A stretch of DNA of 64,000 bases, taken from Pseudomonas sp. S31. GTDB taxonomy: Bacteria > Pseudomonadota > Gammaproteobacteria > Pseudomonadales > Pseudomonadaceae. The stretch covers positions 1-64,000 of the forward strand of contig NZ_JACVVE010000029.1 of the NCBI RefSeq assembly GCF_016648105.1, given 5' to 3'. Positions 16,293 through 24,651 of the stretch are shown one piece after another. A program made the position numbers and the translations under genes. The stretch's first letter is position 1, and each line of letters starts with the position of its first letter. Below the pieces are notes generated by a model. It was not told the DNA's origin and did no database searches. It saw nothing but the letters and a program-made list of their open reading frames with translations.

Positions 16293-18524
16293 TCACCAAC
16301 GATAGTTCAAACCCAGGTTGAGGCCCCACGGTTGTTCAAGTTTAGAACCGTTGCTGTAATCAGCCTCGCCGTGCAGTTGCAGATTTTCCGAAACCTGCGC
16401 CACAACACCAATACCCAACTCACCCCGTGTCCCCGACAGATCGTTGGTGAAGCGATTGCCGTTGACCTTGACCTTGTTGCTGTTGATGAACTCGTGAGCC
16501 GCGGCAACCTTTAGGTAGGGTTGCAGGCGGGTGCCATCGGCCAGTTGCAGGTTCTTGCCGACGTGGGTACCCATTTTGGCTTGCAGGGAGTCGGCCTTGT
16601 TGCTCTTGGCGCGCATGCCATTGTCCAGGTCATAGCTTTGACCCTGCACCCAGAGGGTGGATGCCTGGGCGAACGGCTCGACCCACCAATCGCTAGCAAG
16701 GGCGATGTGCCGGCCGAATTCAACCGAGCCACCGACACCATAATGATCGTAGTCACCGCTGGCTTTCTGCCCGTCGCTCATGCGCACGTCCGATTTGTTC
16801 TGGAAGCGGTTGGCCTTGAGCACTGCATCGAGGTAATAACCGCTGTCGGCCAGCCAAGTGCTGTACAGCCCGAGGTAGAAGCTGTCGACCTCACCGCTGG
16901 TGCCGCCTTGGAAATCCAGGTCGGACTTGCTGTAACCCCCCATCACCCCGACCAGCCATTGCCCATCCTGGCTTGGCATAGCCGCGTCCGCACCGAAGCT
17001 GATACCGTGCTGGCGCTGGCTGAAGCCTACACCCGAGGCTGCCGAGGCGTTGTACTTGTTACCGTAGCTACGCACCCAGCCGCCACCTTCGCCGTTGCCC
17101 AGGCGTAACTCGCCCATACGACTGCGCAATGTGCTGAGTTCTCCATACCAGACGGTTGGCGCGGCACTGAACAGGCCGAGCACCGACTGGGTTCCCGGTG
17201 TGACCACACCTGGTTTTTGCACCAAGCGCCACTCGTTGCCGTCTTTTTCCAGGGTATAGGCGAAAGTACCGAAATCGACTTGCTCGCCCCTCAGGCTGAA
17301 GTCGGCATCCCCCTCGCCGATACGCACGAGCGTCAGCGGCCCCGCACCCTCCTCAGGGTCGACGCCGGTGTTTTGGACGGCAAGTTGATGGCTCCCGGTG
17401 GCCTCACCCGTGACTTCGAGAAAATCGCCCTGCCCCGCCCCCAGATCCGTGCCCAGCGCGAAGACGCCACTGCCTTCGAGGTTTGCCAGGGTCAAGGTGC
17501 GAAACGCCCCATCGGCACCGCCCAGGTTGACCGTGCCACCCGCCATCGAAAGATCGCCGACACGAGCACTTTGGGTCATGTTCCATGTCGCCCCGCTGGC
17601 GACCGACAAAGCCTGGACATTGTTCAAGTTACCGTTCAGAACCGCGCGGTCCCGCAATGCCACCGAACCGGTGCCACCCTCGGCGATGTCGACATCGCCA
17701 TCGAGCGAGGCATTGGACAGCGTCAGATCCAGCGTCGAGCCTGTGGCAACGTCGAAATTACCCACCAGCCCGGTATTCTGCACGGTGACGTTGGCGGTCG
17801 AGTTGTTCGCCACTTCGACCAACGTGCCATTGCCGCCTTCGAGCGTTGCGCCATTGCGTATGAGCACCGTGGCGGTGACCGGGAAGTCGTCACGGAACGA
17901 GCCGACCCGAATCGCACTGCCGTTAACGCCCTGAACATGGGAGCCATCGAGCACCAAGGAAGCCGTCTGCTGACCCGCACCCGTTCCGGAATCTGCGCTT
18001 AGCAGCACACCGTTACGGTCGCCCACGATGACCGAACCGTTGGTCACCGTCGCATTGCCATCGAACAATGCCAGCCCGAGCCCCCCGCCCAGAAATCCCG
18101 TGTTGCCATTATCTTTGCCATGGACGCGAGTGTCGGACAACACGATCTGGCTACCCCGGCTCAGTTGCACGCCATTGCCCACGCCGCTGATCGAGCTGCC
18201 AACCACCGTTGCACTCGAAGGATTCAGGCCGCTATGGCGGGCCAGGCGCAGACCTGCTCCTGAATCGTTTTCGATGATCGCGCCCTGGAAGTTGCCGGTG
18301 CTGCTCAACAGCGAGACGCCCAAGGTGCGCCCCCCTTCGACGATATCGAGATGACCACTGCGGGCAGTCCAGGACTCGACCGGCGTGTCCTTGTCGACAA
18401 GGCCCGACTCCCCCTCACCGATCTCACCGGCCAGCGCTATCGATGAGCTTGCAAAAGTGACGTGTAAAGCCAGGGAGCTCCAGCAGAAGAGCTTGCAAGG
18501 CGCAGTGCGAAAACGAGATGCCAT
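16293..18524 (-). CDS. Pertactin-like autotransporter with outer-membrane beta-barrel
   Basis: 743 residues. A signal peptide of about 33 residues ends ASSSIALAG. The passenger (about 34-450) is a beta-helix of short, repeated NGT/NGS-rich turns as in pertactin-like autotransporters. A linker with ALRDRAVLNGNLN and the pertactin-type SVASGATWNMTQSARVGDLS region leads to a beta-barrel from about 475. The protein ends LNLGLNYRW, the aromatic C-terminus expected for outer-membrane insertion. No serine-protease motif or RGD was seen, so the passenger is probably an adhesin or surface scaffold. It reads away from the Ig-module gene, with a 355-base intergenic region between them. Confidence 0.9.
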   Translation of the reverse strand: MASRFRTAPCKLFCWSSLALHVTFASSSIALAGEIGEGESGLVDKDTPVESWTARSGHLDIVEGGRTLGVSLLSSTGNFQGAIIENDSGAGLRLARHSGLNPSSATVVGSSISGVGNGVQLSRGSQIVLSDTRVHGKDNGNTGFLGGGLGLALFDGNATVTNGSVIVGDRNGVLLSADSGTGAGQQTASLVLDGSHVQGVNGSAIRVGSFRDDFPVTATVLIRNGATLEGGNGTLVEVANNSTANVTVQNTGLVGNFDVATGSTLDLTLSNASLDGDVDIAEGGTGSVALRDRAVLNGNLNNVQALSVASGATWNMTQSARVGDLSMAGGTVNLGGADGAFRTLTLANLEGSGVFALGTDLGAGQGDFLEVTGEATGSHQLAVQNTGVDPEEGAGPLTLVRIGEGDADFSLRGEQVDFGTFAYTLEKDGNEWRLVQKPGVVTPGTQSVLGLFSAAPTVWYGELSTLRSRMGELRLGNGEGGGWVRSYGNKYNASAASGVGFSQRQHGISFGADAAMPSQDGQWLVGVMGGYSKSDLDFQGGTSGEVDSFYLGLYSTWLADSGYYLDAVLKANRFQNKSDVRMSDGQKASGDYDHYGVGGSVEFGRHIALASDWWVEPFAQASTLWVQGQSYDLDNGMRAKSNKADSLQAKMGTHVGKNLQLADGTRLQPYLKVAAAHEFINSNKVKVNGNRFTNDLSGTRGELGIGVVAQVSENLQLHGEADYSNGSKLEQPWGLNLGLNYRW

Positions 18525-18879
18525 TTGAATATGTCTCCAGGCGAGCGATAAACGGCCGGCACCCTATCAAGCAGTCACTTACACCTCTGTAGGATTCTTC
18601 CGATCATCAGTCTGGTTAATTCCTACCGCAGCCTAGCCCGTTCTCGATCCGTTGAAACCTAGCATTTTTAACAGCTGACAGGCTCTCGAAGTTATGCAAG
18701 GCAAGCCACAAGATGTTTCTCGTGGGGTAACGCTTACCTATCAAATCTGCCAGGCGACAGGAGCGCCGATCGACAATAGATTGATCAGGCCACTTTCGAG
18801 TGAACACCGAATCGCTCATCACCCGGCTATACGACAGCCTGCTTGATTGGCTTTACAAACTTCTTGCTGGAGCATCAAT
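18525..18879. other. Intergenic region between autotransporter and first Ig-module gene
   Basis: 355 bases, AT-richer than average, with promoters expected in both directions. A weak Shine-Dalgarno (GGAG) serves the autotransporter, and TGGAG before the ATG at 18880 serves the Ig-module gene. A 68-codon minus-strand ORF (18616-18822) has no recognisable features and was not accepted. No repeat or RNA gene was recognised. Confidence 0.6.
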
Positions 18880-20856
18880 ATGACTCTGCACAAACGTATA
18901 CCTCCGCTTCGCCCGTCTCGTAACTTGTCGCCTGCTAAAGTGACTGTCATCAGGAATGGCGCTCTCGAGGAGCAACTCGTCAACACCATGCAGCCCTGCG
19001 TAGCCGTCGGCGCATTCGACGATGGCCTTCTTCCGGTGGACGTTGCCAATAACGATCTCATTGTGGAGATTCCAGTAGATCGATCTTCCCCAGTGTTCGA
19101 AGATGGCGCTCTGGGTACGCTACAACTAATGTGGAAAGGTGCCCTCTACGGCACGCCTTATGAGATCGTCGACGCGGATCTGGTAGAAGACACAATCAAA
19201 TTGACGCTGGAACAAAGCGAACTCAGTGACGAAGGCACATTCGAGCTCAACTACGTCGGAAAGACATACCCTGGAGAGAATGAACTTTTCGGCAACCCGC
19301 CATTGACCATCGAGGTCGACCGCACGGCGCCCGGCGGGGAAAATATGCCTCTTCTCGATTTCAGCGAAGACATCGTCAATGGCGGAGTGACTCCCGACAA
19401 ATTCGATGAAAATGACAATTTGCCCTCGCGGGTCGCGCATTGGCGCTATCTGAAATTGGGCGACCAGTTGTTTCCATTGCTTAAACGCGAAGGCGTACCA
19501 ACGGTTGAACTAGACTATGTAGAGGTCATAGACGATACGCCAGGCATCGAGATCCCGGTTCCGTTTGCTCTCGAAAAATTAAAGGAAATCGGGGACGGCG
19601 AAACCGAATTCACCTACTACCTGAAAGACCGTGCCGGCAACCAATCCGATGAGGCCACTCCCGTTTCATTGCAGGTGCTGCTGAGCTCCGTGCCTCGCAG
19701 CTGGCCTGCGCCGGAAATTCCCCTGGCGCCGCTACCCGAGCGTATCGTTGGCGAGACCGAGGCACGTAGGCCGGTGGGCGTCGAAATCCCTGCCGATGAC
19801 AACTTCCAGCAGGGTGATCTCATCACCGTCCACTGGGGTGACGAAACAGTGCAGGCGGAGGCTGTCGGCGACCCAACAAGCGATCCCGTCATGACCATCC
19901 AAGTACCCTATTCCGTGGTGCAAGCGGCAGATGACGGCCCCCAGCACGTGGTCTATCGCGTCGTACGAAACAACATTGACATCGGGGTATCCGACCCTGC
20001 GGTAACTGTCCTCGTTGACCTGGTCGTGCCGGGTGGCGAGGACCCCGATCCGGAAACCCCTGAGCACGGCAACTTGGCACAAGCCACGTTGACCGCCGAC
20101 AGCGGAGCGGTCGATCATGTTGCCGCCGGTGACTTTGGGGAAGATGCCAAGATCACGATTGCCCATGCGGGCATCGACAGCACCGAAGTGTTCGAGGAAG
20201 ACGATATCGTTACCGTTCAATGGGGCAGCACCACGCTTGGGCCATACACCATTACGAGTAGCGATGTCGGGGAAGACTATGAAGCGACACTGACCGGTGA
20301 CCAAATGAGCACGGAAGGTGCGGGCGACATCATCCTGCGCTACATCGTCGGACGTGAAATGGACAGCAAGCCTGGAGAGTACAATTATGCTTTGTCCCCA
20401 AGCAAGACCATCCAGGTCATTTCCCCGGACGATCTGCCCGGCGGGGGTTCCGTAGAGACCGGCTCGTTCCCGGAAGCCAACGAGAACAATGCGATCAACA
20501 GCGATGCAGCAGCCTCTGGGGGCGGAACACCGTTCCGGGTCAGTGCATACCTCAACATGGCCGTAGGCGACACAATCGTTTACCGCTTCATCGCCTACGA
20601 CGGCTATGGCAACGCGGCTCAGGAGGTTCCAGAATCGGAGGAAAGAGGCACGCGCACCATTTCCCAGGACGACATCACCCAAGGTTATTACGAGTTCCTG
20701 GTGCCTTCGGCAAAACTGTACCTGGCAGGTACGCCTGGCAGTAATCCGGGACGAGGCAAAGCGGAAGCCACATTCACGGTCACCAATGATAAAGGTACCG
20801 CCAACGGTGTACTCGTACCCGTTCTGATCGACGCTCAGCCAGCGCCAGCGCCCTAA
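18880..20856 (+). CDS. Ig-module protein 1: five tandem beta-rich modules, no signal peptide
   Basis: 658 residues from the ATG at 18880 (Shine-Dalgarno TGGAG). After a ~45-residue N-terminus the protein is about five modules of 100-120 residues. Each has a recurring frame: a D-D-x-V-x-V-x-W-G type beta hairpin (e.g. GDLITVHWGDETV, DDIVTVQWGSTTL), a strand with Y-x-V, and an ending VD-x-x-x-PGG-x-x-P before the next module. The linker with PGGEDPDPETPEH sits at 20014-20076. Modules 1 and 2 share PGGEN and RAGNQSDEATP-like elements. No Sec signal, lipobox, GG-rich T1SS repeats or anchor is visible. Function is unknown; the module layout suggests a surface or interaction protein. It is homologous to the next gene and to the third Ig gene. 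Confidence 0.85.
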   Translation: MTLHKRIPPLRPSRNLSPAKVTVIRNGALEEQLVNTMQPCVAVGAFDDGLLPVDVANNDLIVEIPVDRSSPVFEDGALGTLQLMWKGALYGTPYEIVDADLVEDTIKLTLEQSELSDEGTFELNYVGKTYPGENELFGNPPLTIEVDRTAPGGENMPLLDFSEDIVNGGVTPDKFDENDNLPSRVAHWRYLKLGDQLFPLLKREGVPTVELDYVEVIDDTPGIEIPVPFALEKLKEIGDGETEFTYYLKDRAGNQSDEATPVSLQVLLSSVPRSWPAPEIPLAPLPERIVGETEARRPVGVEIPADDNFQQGDLITVHWGDETVQAEAVGDPTSDPVMTIQVPYSVVQAADDGPQHVVYRVVRNNIDIGVSDPAVTVLVDLVVPGGEDPDPETPEHGNLAQATLTADSGAVDHVAAGDFGEDAKITIAHAGIDSTEVFEEDDIVTVQWGSTTLGPYTITSSDVGEDYEATLTGDQMSTEGAGDIILRYIVGREMDSKPGEYNYALSPSKTIQVISPDDLPGGGSVETGSFPEANENNAINSDAAASGGGTPFRVSAYLNMAVGDTIVYRFIAYDGYGNAAQEVPESEERGTRTISQDDITQGYYEFLVPSAKLYLAGTPGSNPGRGKAEATFTVTNDKGTANGVLVPVLIDAQPAPAP

Positions 20857-20871
20857 GCGGCATTGCCTATC

Positions 20872-20898
20872 AACCACCGGCCTCGATGGCCGGTGGTT
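20872..20898. terminator. Perfect 11-base hairpin between Ig-module genes 1 and 2
   Basis: AACCACCGGCC, loop TCGAT, GGCCGGTGGTT. It lies 16 bases after the first gene and 25 bases before the start of the second. There is no U-tract, so it may attenuate rather than end transcription, or stabilise mRNA ends. Confidence 0.5.
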
Positions 20899-20923
20899 CC
20901 CGTCCAGCACAGGATGCTCATCC

Positions 20924-22819
20924 ATGAACACAAAGATGACCGACGGCGCACGTCACATGGCCGATCTTGCGCCACCCAGGGCTATCGGTGCCTTGAAGGA
21001 CGGCCTGTTGCCTATCGATATCGCCGACCAGGACCTGAAGGTCGAGGTCGACTGGTTTGCCTACCTTCAAGAGCGAGGAGAGTTGCAACTCTGGTGGAAA
21101 GGCGCCCCCTATGGGAGGGTGCACACACTGACGCAAGACGAGGTTGAAGATCCCACCCACGTATTCGAATTTTCCATCGACCAATCGGAACTGCTGGCGG
21201 AAGGTTCCTCTGTCTTGGGTTATCGGTTCACGAGCTATCCCGGTCAGAACCCCTATGATTCGGCAGCGCTCACCATTCGTGTCGATCGCACCGCCCCTGG
21301 AGGCAAGGCATTACCCAAGCTCATCGTGACCCCCGATGTGATCTCGGAAGGCGTGACGCTTGCCAAGCTCGATGCACAAGGCCGCCTCGAGACCACGTTG
21401 CAAGGCTATGAGCAGAAGCGGATCGGCGACATCATCCAACCCCTGATCGAGGCAGAGCGAGGAGGCACCCGGCAATCGTTTCCCGACACCCCGATTCGCG
21501 TCACATCGGACGATCAGAATGCCCCGGTCACGGTTTACTTCAACTTGGCTAACCTGTTGTTGGTGGACGATGGCCCGGCAGCCTTCACCTACACCTTGAC
21601 CGACCGCGCAGGCAACGCATCCGATACAGCCCCCGCCGAAGACCTGCAGATTCTGCTGAACAACGCCCCCGATGTACTGCTGCCGCCGACAGTACCGTTG
21701 TACGAACAAAATGGCCTGATTGACGAAGCCACCGCCCGTACGCCAGTGCGCGTGCACATTCCACACTATGACCATGCCCGAGTCGACGATGAGATTCTCC
21801 TCAGTTGGGGAAGCGTTTCCCCGCAGACCTACAGCGTCAAAGATGAAAACGCTGATCCCCTGTTGACTCCTGCCTTCGCGTACCGACTGGTACAGTTGGG
21901 GGGCAACGGCTCGCAGACACTCACCTACGAGGTCAAGCGCAACGGGATATCCCTGGGTAGGTCTACCCCTTTTAACGTGGAAGTGGACATCACGCTTCCA
22001 GGCGGCGAAGACCCTGACCCGGAAACCCCGGAACATGAAAACCTACCCTTGCCGATTGCGCTCGGTGCCAGTGGCGTGCCCAATGTCATCTCCAACGACG
22101 ACCAGGCGCAAACTGCCGAGGTGGTGCTGGAATGGCATGGCATCGATGGTTCGGAGATCTTCGCCGAGAATGATCAGGTTCTCGTCGAATGGGGCTCGAT
22201 TGCCTTGCAGCAGTATTTGGTCAGCCCCGACGATGTTCGGGATAAAGTCGCCCTGCGGCTGACGATCAGCCCACCACAAATGAAGAGCGCCGGGCCGGGC
22301 AGCTTGCCGCTGGTCTATAACGTGACGCGGGATCTACCCGCCCCACCTGGGTACAGCAATACCGCGTACTCCGGCGTGCAAACCATTCAGGTCGCCGACC
22401 CTGCGGACCTCCCGGGCGGTGGCGGTCCCCTGTCGCAAGGCGACTTCCCAGAGAAGAACCTGTACAACACCATCAACAATGACGCCGCGATCGACGGCAC
22501 GCCCTATGTGGTGCAACTCGACTACGAGAATGCCGCCGTCGGCGACATCATCGCGTTCACGTTCCGCGGCCACATGGGTGCCGGGGACGACCCGGACCTG
22601 GACCCCGCCCGTCCTGTGGAAGGGTCGTACATGCAGGACCGCCATGAAGTCACGCAGGCAGACCTCGACCTGGGCAGCTACGCATTCACGGTCGCACGGG
22701 AGTTCCTGAACCTCAAGACGGGCGTCTGGTCAGCCAATGGCTATCACTGGGTCAGCAACGCAGCAGGGACGGCATCTGGTGGCTACTACCACGTACTGAT
22801 CGATGTGTTCCTGCCCTGA
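20924..22819 (+). CDS. Ig-module protein 2: paralogue of the upstream protein
   Basis: 631 residues with the same five-module plan as protein 1. The N-terminal part (ALKDGLLPIDIADQDLKVEV and ELQLWWKGAPYGR) lines up with protein 1 at DGLLPVDVANNDLIVEI and LQLMWKGALYG. The linkers PGGKALP and PGGEDPDPETPEH (21983-22045) and the last module opening with a YNTINNDAAID-like sequence are conserved too. DNA identity is much lower than the shared plan implies, so the duplication is old. No signal peptide was seen. An AGGA Shine-Dalgarno stands before the ATG at 20924. It ends only 9 bases before the convergent hydrolase gene. Confidence 0.85.
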   Translation: MNTKMTDGARHMADLAPPRAIGALKDGLLPIDIADQDLKVEVDWFAYLQERGELQLWWKGAPYGRVHTLTQDEVEDPTHVFEFSIDQSELLAEGSSVLGYRFTSYPGQNPYDSAALTIRVDRTAPGGKALPKLIVTPDVISEGVTLAKLDAQGRLETTLQGYEQKRIGDIIQPLIEAERGGTRQSFPDTPIRVTSDDQNAPVTVYFNLANLLLVDDGPAAFTYTLTDRAGNASDTAPAEDLQILLNNAPDVLLPPTVPLYEQNGLIDEATARTPVRVHIPHYDHARVDDEILLSWGSVSPQTYSVKDENADPLLTPAFAYRLVQLGGNGSQTLTYEVKRNGISLGRSTPFNVEVDITLPGGEDPDPETPEHENLPLPIALGASGVPNVISNDDQAQTAEVVLEWHGIDGSEIFAENDQVLVEWGSIALQQYLVSPDDVRDKVALRLTISPPQMKSAGPGSLPLVYNVTRDLPAPPGYSNTAYSGVQTIQVADPADLPGGGGPLSQGDFPEKNLYNTINNDAAIDGTPYVVQLDYENAAVGDIIAFTFRGHMGAGDDPDLDPARPVEGSYMQDRHEVTQADLDLGSYAFTVAREFLNLKTGVWSANGYHWVSNAAGTASGGYYHVLIDVFLP

Positions 22820-22828
22820 CCTGGGCGA

Positions 22829-23683
22829 TCATGCCCGGCCAAAAAAATCGTTGAACCGAGCGGCGACAAGGGCTGCACCCTGCTCGTCGTTCAGGTGCAA
22901 ATGGTGCCCACCCGGTAGCAGGGTGTGCTCGAACGGCAACTGCGCCAGCAGCTCGGGGTGGCGCGCCAACATGCCATCGGCAGCCACCACCAGGTAGGTG
23001 GGGCAGCTGACCCGCTGCACGAAGGCCATGGCTTGGGTCTGGCTGAGGCGCACCGCCGAGGGCAAGGTCAAGCGGCTATCGCTGCGCCAGCAGTAGCCGC
23101 CCGGCACCGGCATCAAACCACGCAAGGCCAAAAGTGCGGCCGCCTCGCGGCTGACCGCGACCGCGCCTTTCATCCTCGCCTGCACCCCTTGTTCAACGCT
23201 CGCGTACACCGTCTTTCGCTTCGCCGTCAGGCGCAACTGCGCCTGCAGCGCCATGCCCAAACGTTCGGCAGCACCTTGTTCATCGCCGGTCGGCGGCATC
23301 ACGCCATCGATCAAGGCCAGGTGGCTTACCCGCTCGGGCAAGGCCCCTGCCAGTTGCACCGAGATGATCGCCCCGAGCGAGTGCCCAAGCAGGGCAAAAC
23401 GCGGCCAGCCCAGTTGCTCGGCCACCCGTAGCACGTCGTGGGCGTAATCGGCCAAGGTATAACCCGCCCCCGGCGGACGATGCTGCGAATGGCCATGCCC
23501 GGCCAGGTCCAGGGCGACGATCCGCAGCCCTTCGAGCCGTGGGGCCAGGCGTGCGAAGCTGTTGGCGTTGTCCAGCCAACCGTGCAGCGCGATTACCGGC
23601 AGCCCATCCTCGGGGCCGAACAGATGGGCGGCCAGCTCGATATGGCCGAGGTTCAGGCGAATTTCTTCGACGTGCGCGCTCAT
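22829..23683 (-). CDS. Alpha/beta hydrolase
   Basis: 284 residues from the ATG at 23683, which overlaps the stop of the upstream hydrolase (ATGA). It shows the fold's hallmarks: oxyanion strand HGWLDNANSF, nucleophile elbow GHSLGAI (Ser near residue 101), and a C-terminal His in GGHHLHLN. The substrate is not predictable. It is convergent with the Ig-module gene, whose stop is 9 bases away. Confidence 0.85.
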   Translation of the reverse strand: MSAHVEEIRLNLGHIELAAHLFGPEDGLPVIALHGWLDNANSFARLAPRLEGLRIVALDLAGHGHSQHRPPGAGYTLADYAHDVLRVAEQLGWPRFALLGHSLGAIISVQLAGALPERVSHLALIDGVMPPTGDEQGAAERLGMALQAQLRLTAKRKTVYASVEQGVQARMKGAVAVSREAAALLALRGLMPVPGGYCWRSDSRLTLPSAVRLSQTQAMAFVQRVSCPTYLVVAADGMLARHPELLAQLPFEHTLLPGGHHLHLNDEQGAALVAARFNDFFGRA

Positions 23684-24468
23684 GCCTGGCTCCAACGGTC
23701 GAACAGGCCCTTGATCAGGCTGGCGGTATCCACCGGGCGCTCCAAGGGGAACATATGACCGCCCGGTACGCTGTGGTACTCACCCAGGGGCATGCTCCGC
23801 ACGGCAAACGCATGGTGGCGGCGGACCACCCGGCTGCTCTGGCCCCGAACCATCGCCAGGGGCAGTCGAAGCTGGCGGGCCGGTGCCGGGCTCTGGTGCG
23901 GGATGCTGCGGTAGATGCCGATCTCGATGGCAGCGTCGAAACGCAAGCGCAAGCCGTCATCGGCCGTTTGCAAGCCGTGTTCGAGGTAGGCTTCCAGGCA
24001 GTCGCGGTCGAAGTCGCGGAACAGTGTCTTGGCGCTGAAATAGTCGCGCGCGCTGTCGCGATCGCTGAATGCCTCGCGCCGCCCCAGCGTGCGCCCCGCC
24101 GGGGTGATGCGGTCGATGAAGCCGAAACGCTTGGCAGCACGGATCAGCCATTGGTCGGCGCGGGTCAGCACGGGTGAATCGAGCATCACCACACCACGGT
24201 AGTACTCGGGCTGGCGCAGCGCGGCATGCAGGTGCAGCACCCCGCCCAGTGAGTGGCCGACACCCCATACCGGCGCGTCCTGCTCAGCCAGATGGTGCAA
24301 GAGCTCATCCACCAGTTGCTGCCAATTATCCCCTACAGGGAAACGTGGATCGTGCCCATGCTGGGCCAGGTGGCGAACTTGGTAATCCGGCGCCAGGGCC
24401 GCGAACAGCTTGCCATAGGTGGCCGATGGGAAGCCGTTGGCGTGGGCGAAGAAAATCTGCTGCGACAT
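23680..24468 (-). CDS. Alpha/beta hydrolase
   Basis: 262 residues from the ATG at 24468 (MSQQIFFAHANG); upstream in-frame Met/Arg-rich extensions were rejected. Nucleophile elbow GHSLGGV, a strand with VVMLDSPVL, and a C-terminal His in PGGHMFPLERP support a serine hydrolase. It is divergent from the third Ig-module gene (184 bases apart) and co-translated with the downstream hydrolase by a 4-base overlap. The pair is probably an older chromosomal unit present in other P. putida-type genomes beside sixA, which would mean the Ig genes were added around it. That last point is inference. Confidence 0.85.
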   Translation of the reverse strand: MSQQIFFAHANGFPSATYGKLFAALAPDYQVRHLAQHGHDPRFPVGDNWQQLVDELLHHLAEQDAPVWGVGHSLGGVLHLHAALRQPEYYRGVVMLDSPVLTRADQWLIRAAKRFGFIDRITPAGRTLGRREAFSDRDSARDYFSAKTLFRDFDRDCLEAYLEHGLQTADDGLRLRFDAAIEIGIYRSIPHQSPAPARQLRLPLAMVRGQSSRVVRRHHAFAVRSMPLGEYHSVPGGHMFPLERPVDTASLIKGLFDRWSQA

Positions 24469-24651
24469 GGCGCCAGGTCCGGAGCGGGAACGAGTGCCCA
24501 TTGTCCGCACTCGGTAGCCCCTCGGCAACGTCCGGAACGGTCATCGGCAAGGGCGATCAGGTCCTTCTTACCTGACATTTCTACCAGTTTCGCCGCCATT
24601 GCTCTCGGCCCACACTCGTGCAGCGTTCTCCACTTCATGCAGGAGCCAATC

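Noticed and set aside
18616..18822. 68-codon minus-strand ORF in the intergenic region
   Set aside because: No ribosome-binding site, domain or neighbour support.
24253..24651. Upstream extension of the third Ig-module protein
   Set aside because: Runs antisense through the hydrolase gene; the ATG at 24652 has a good AGGAG site and the upstream residues are not domain-like.
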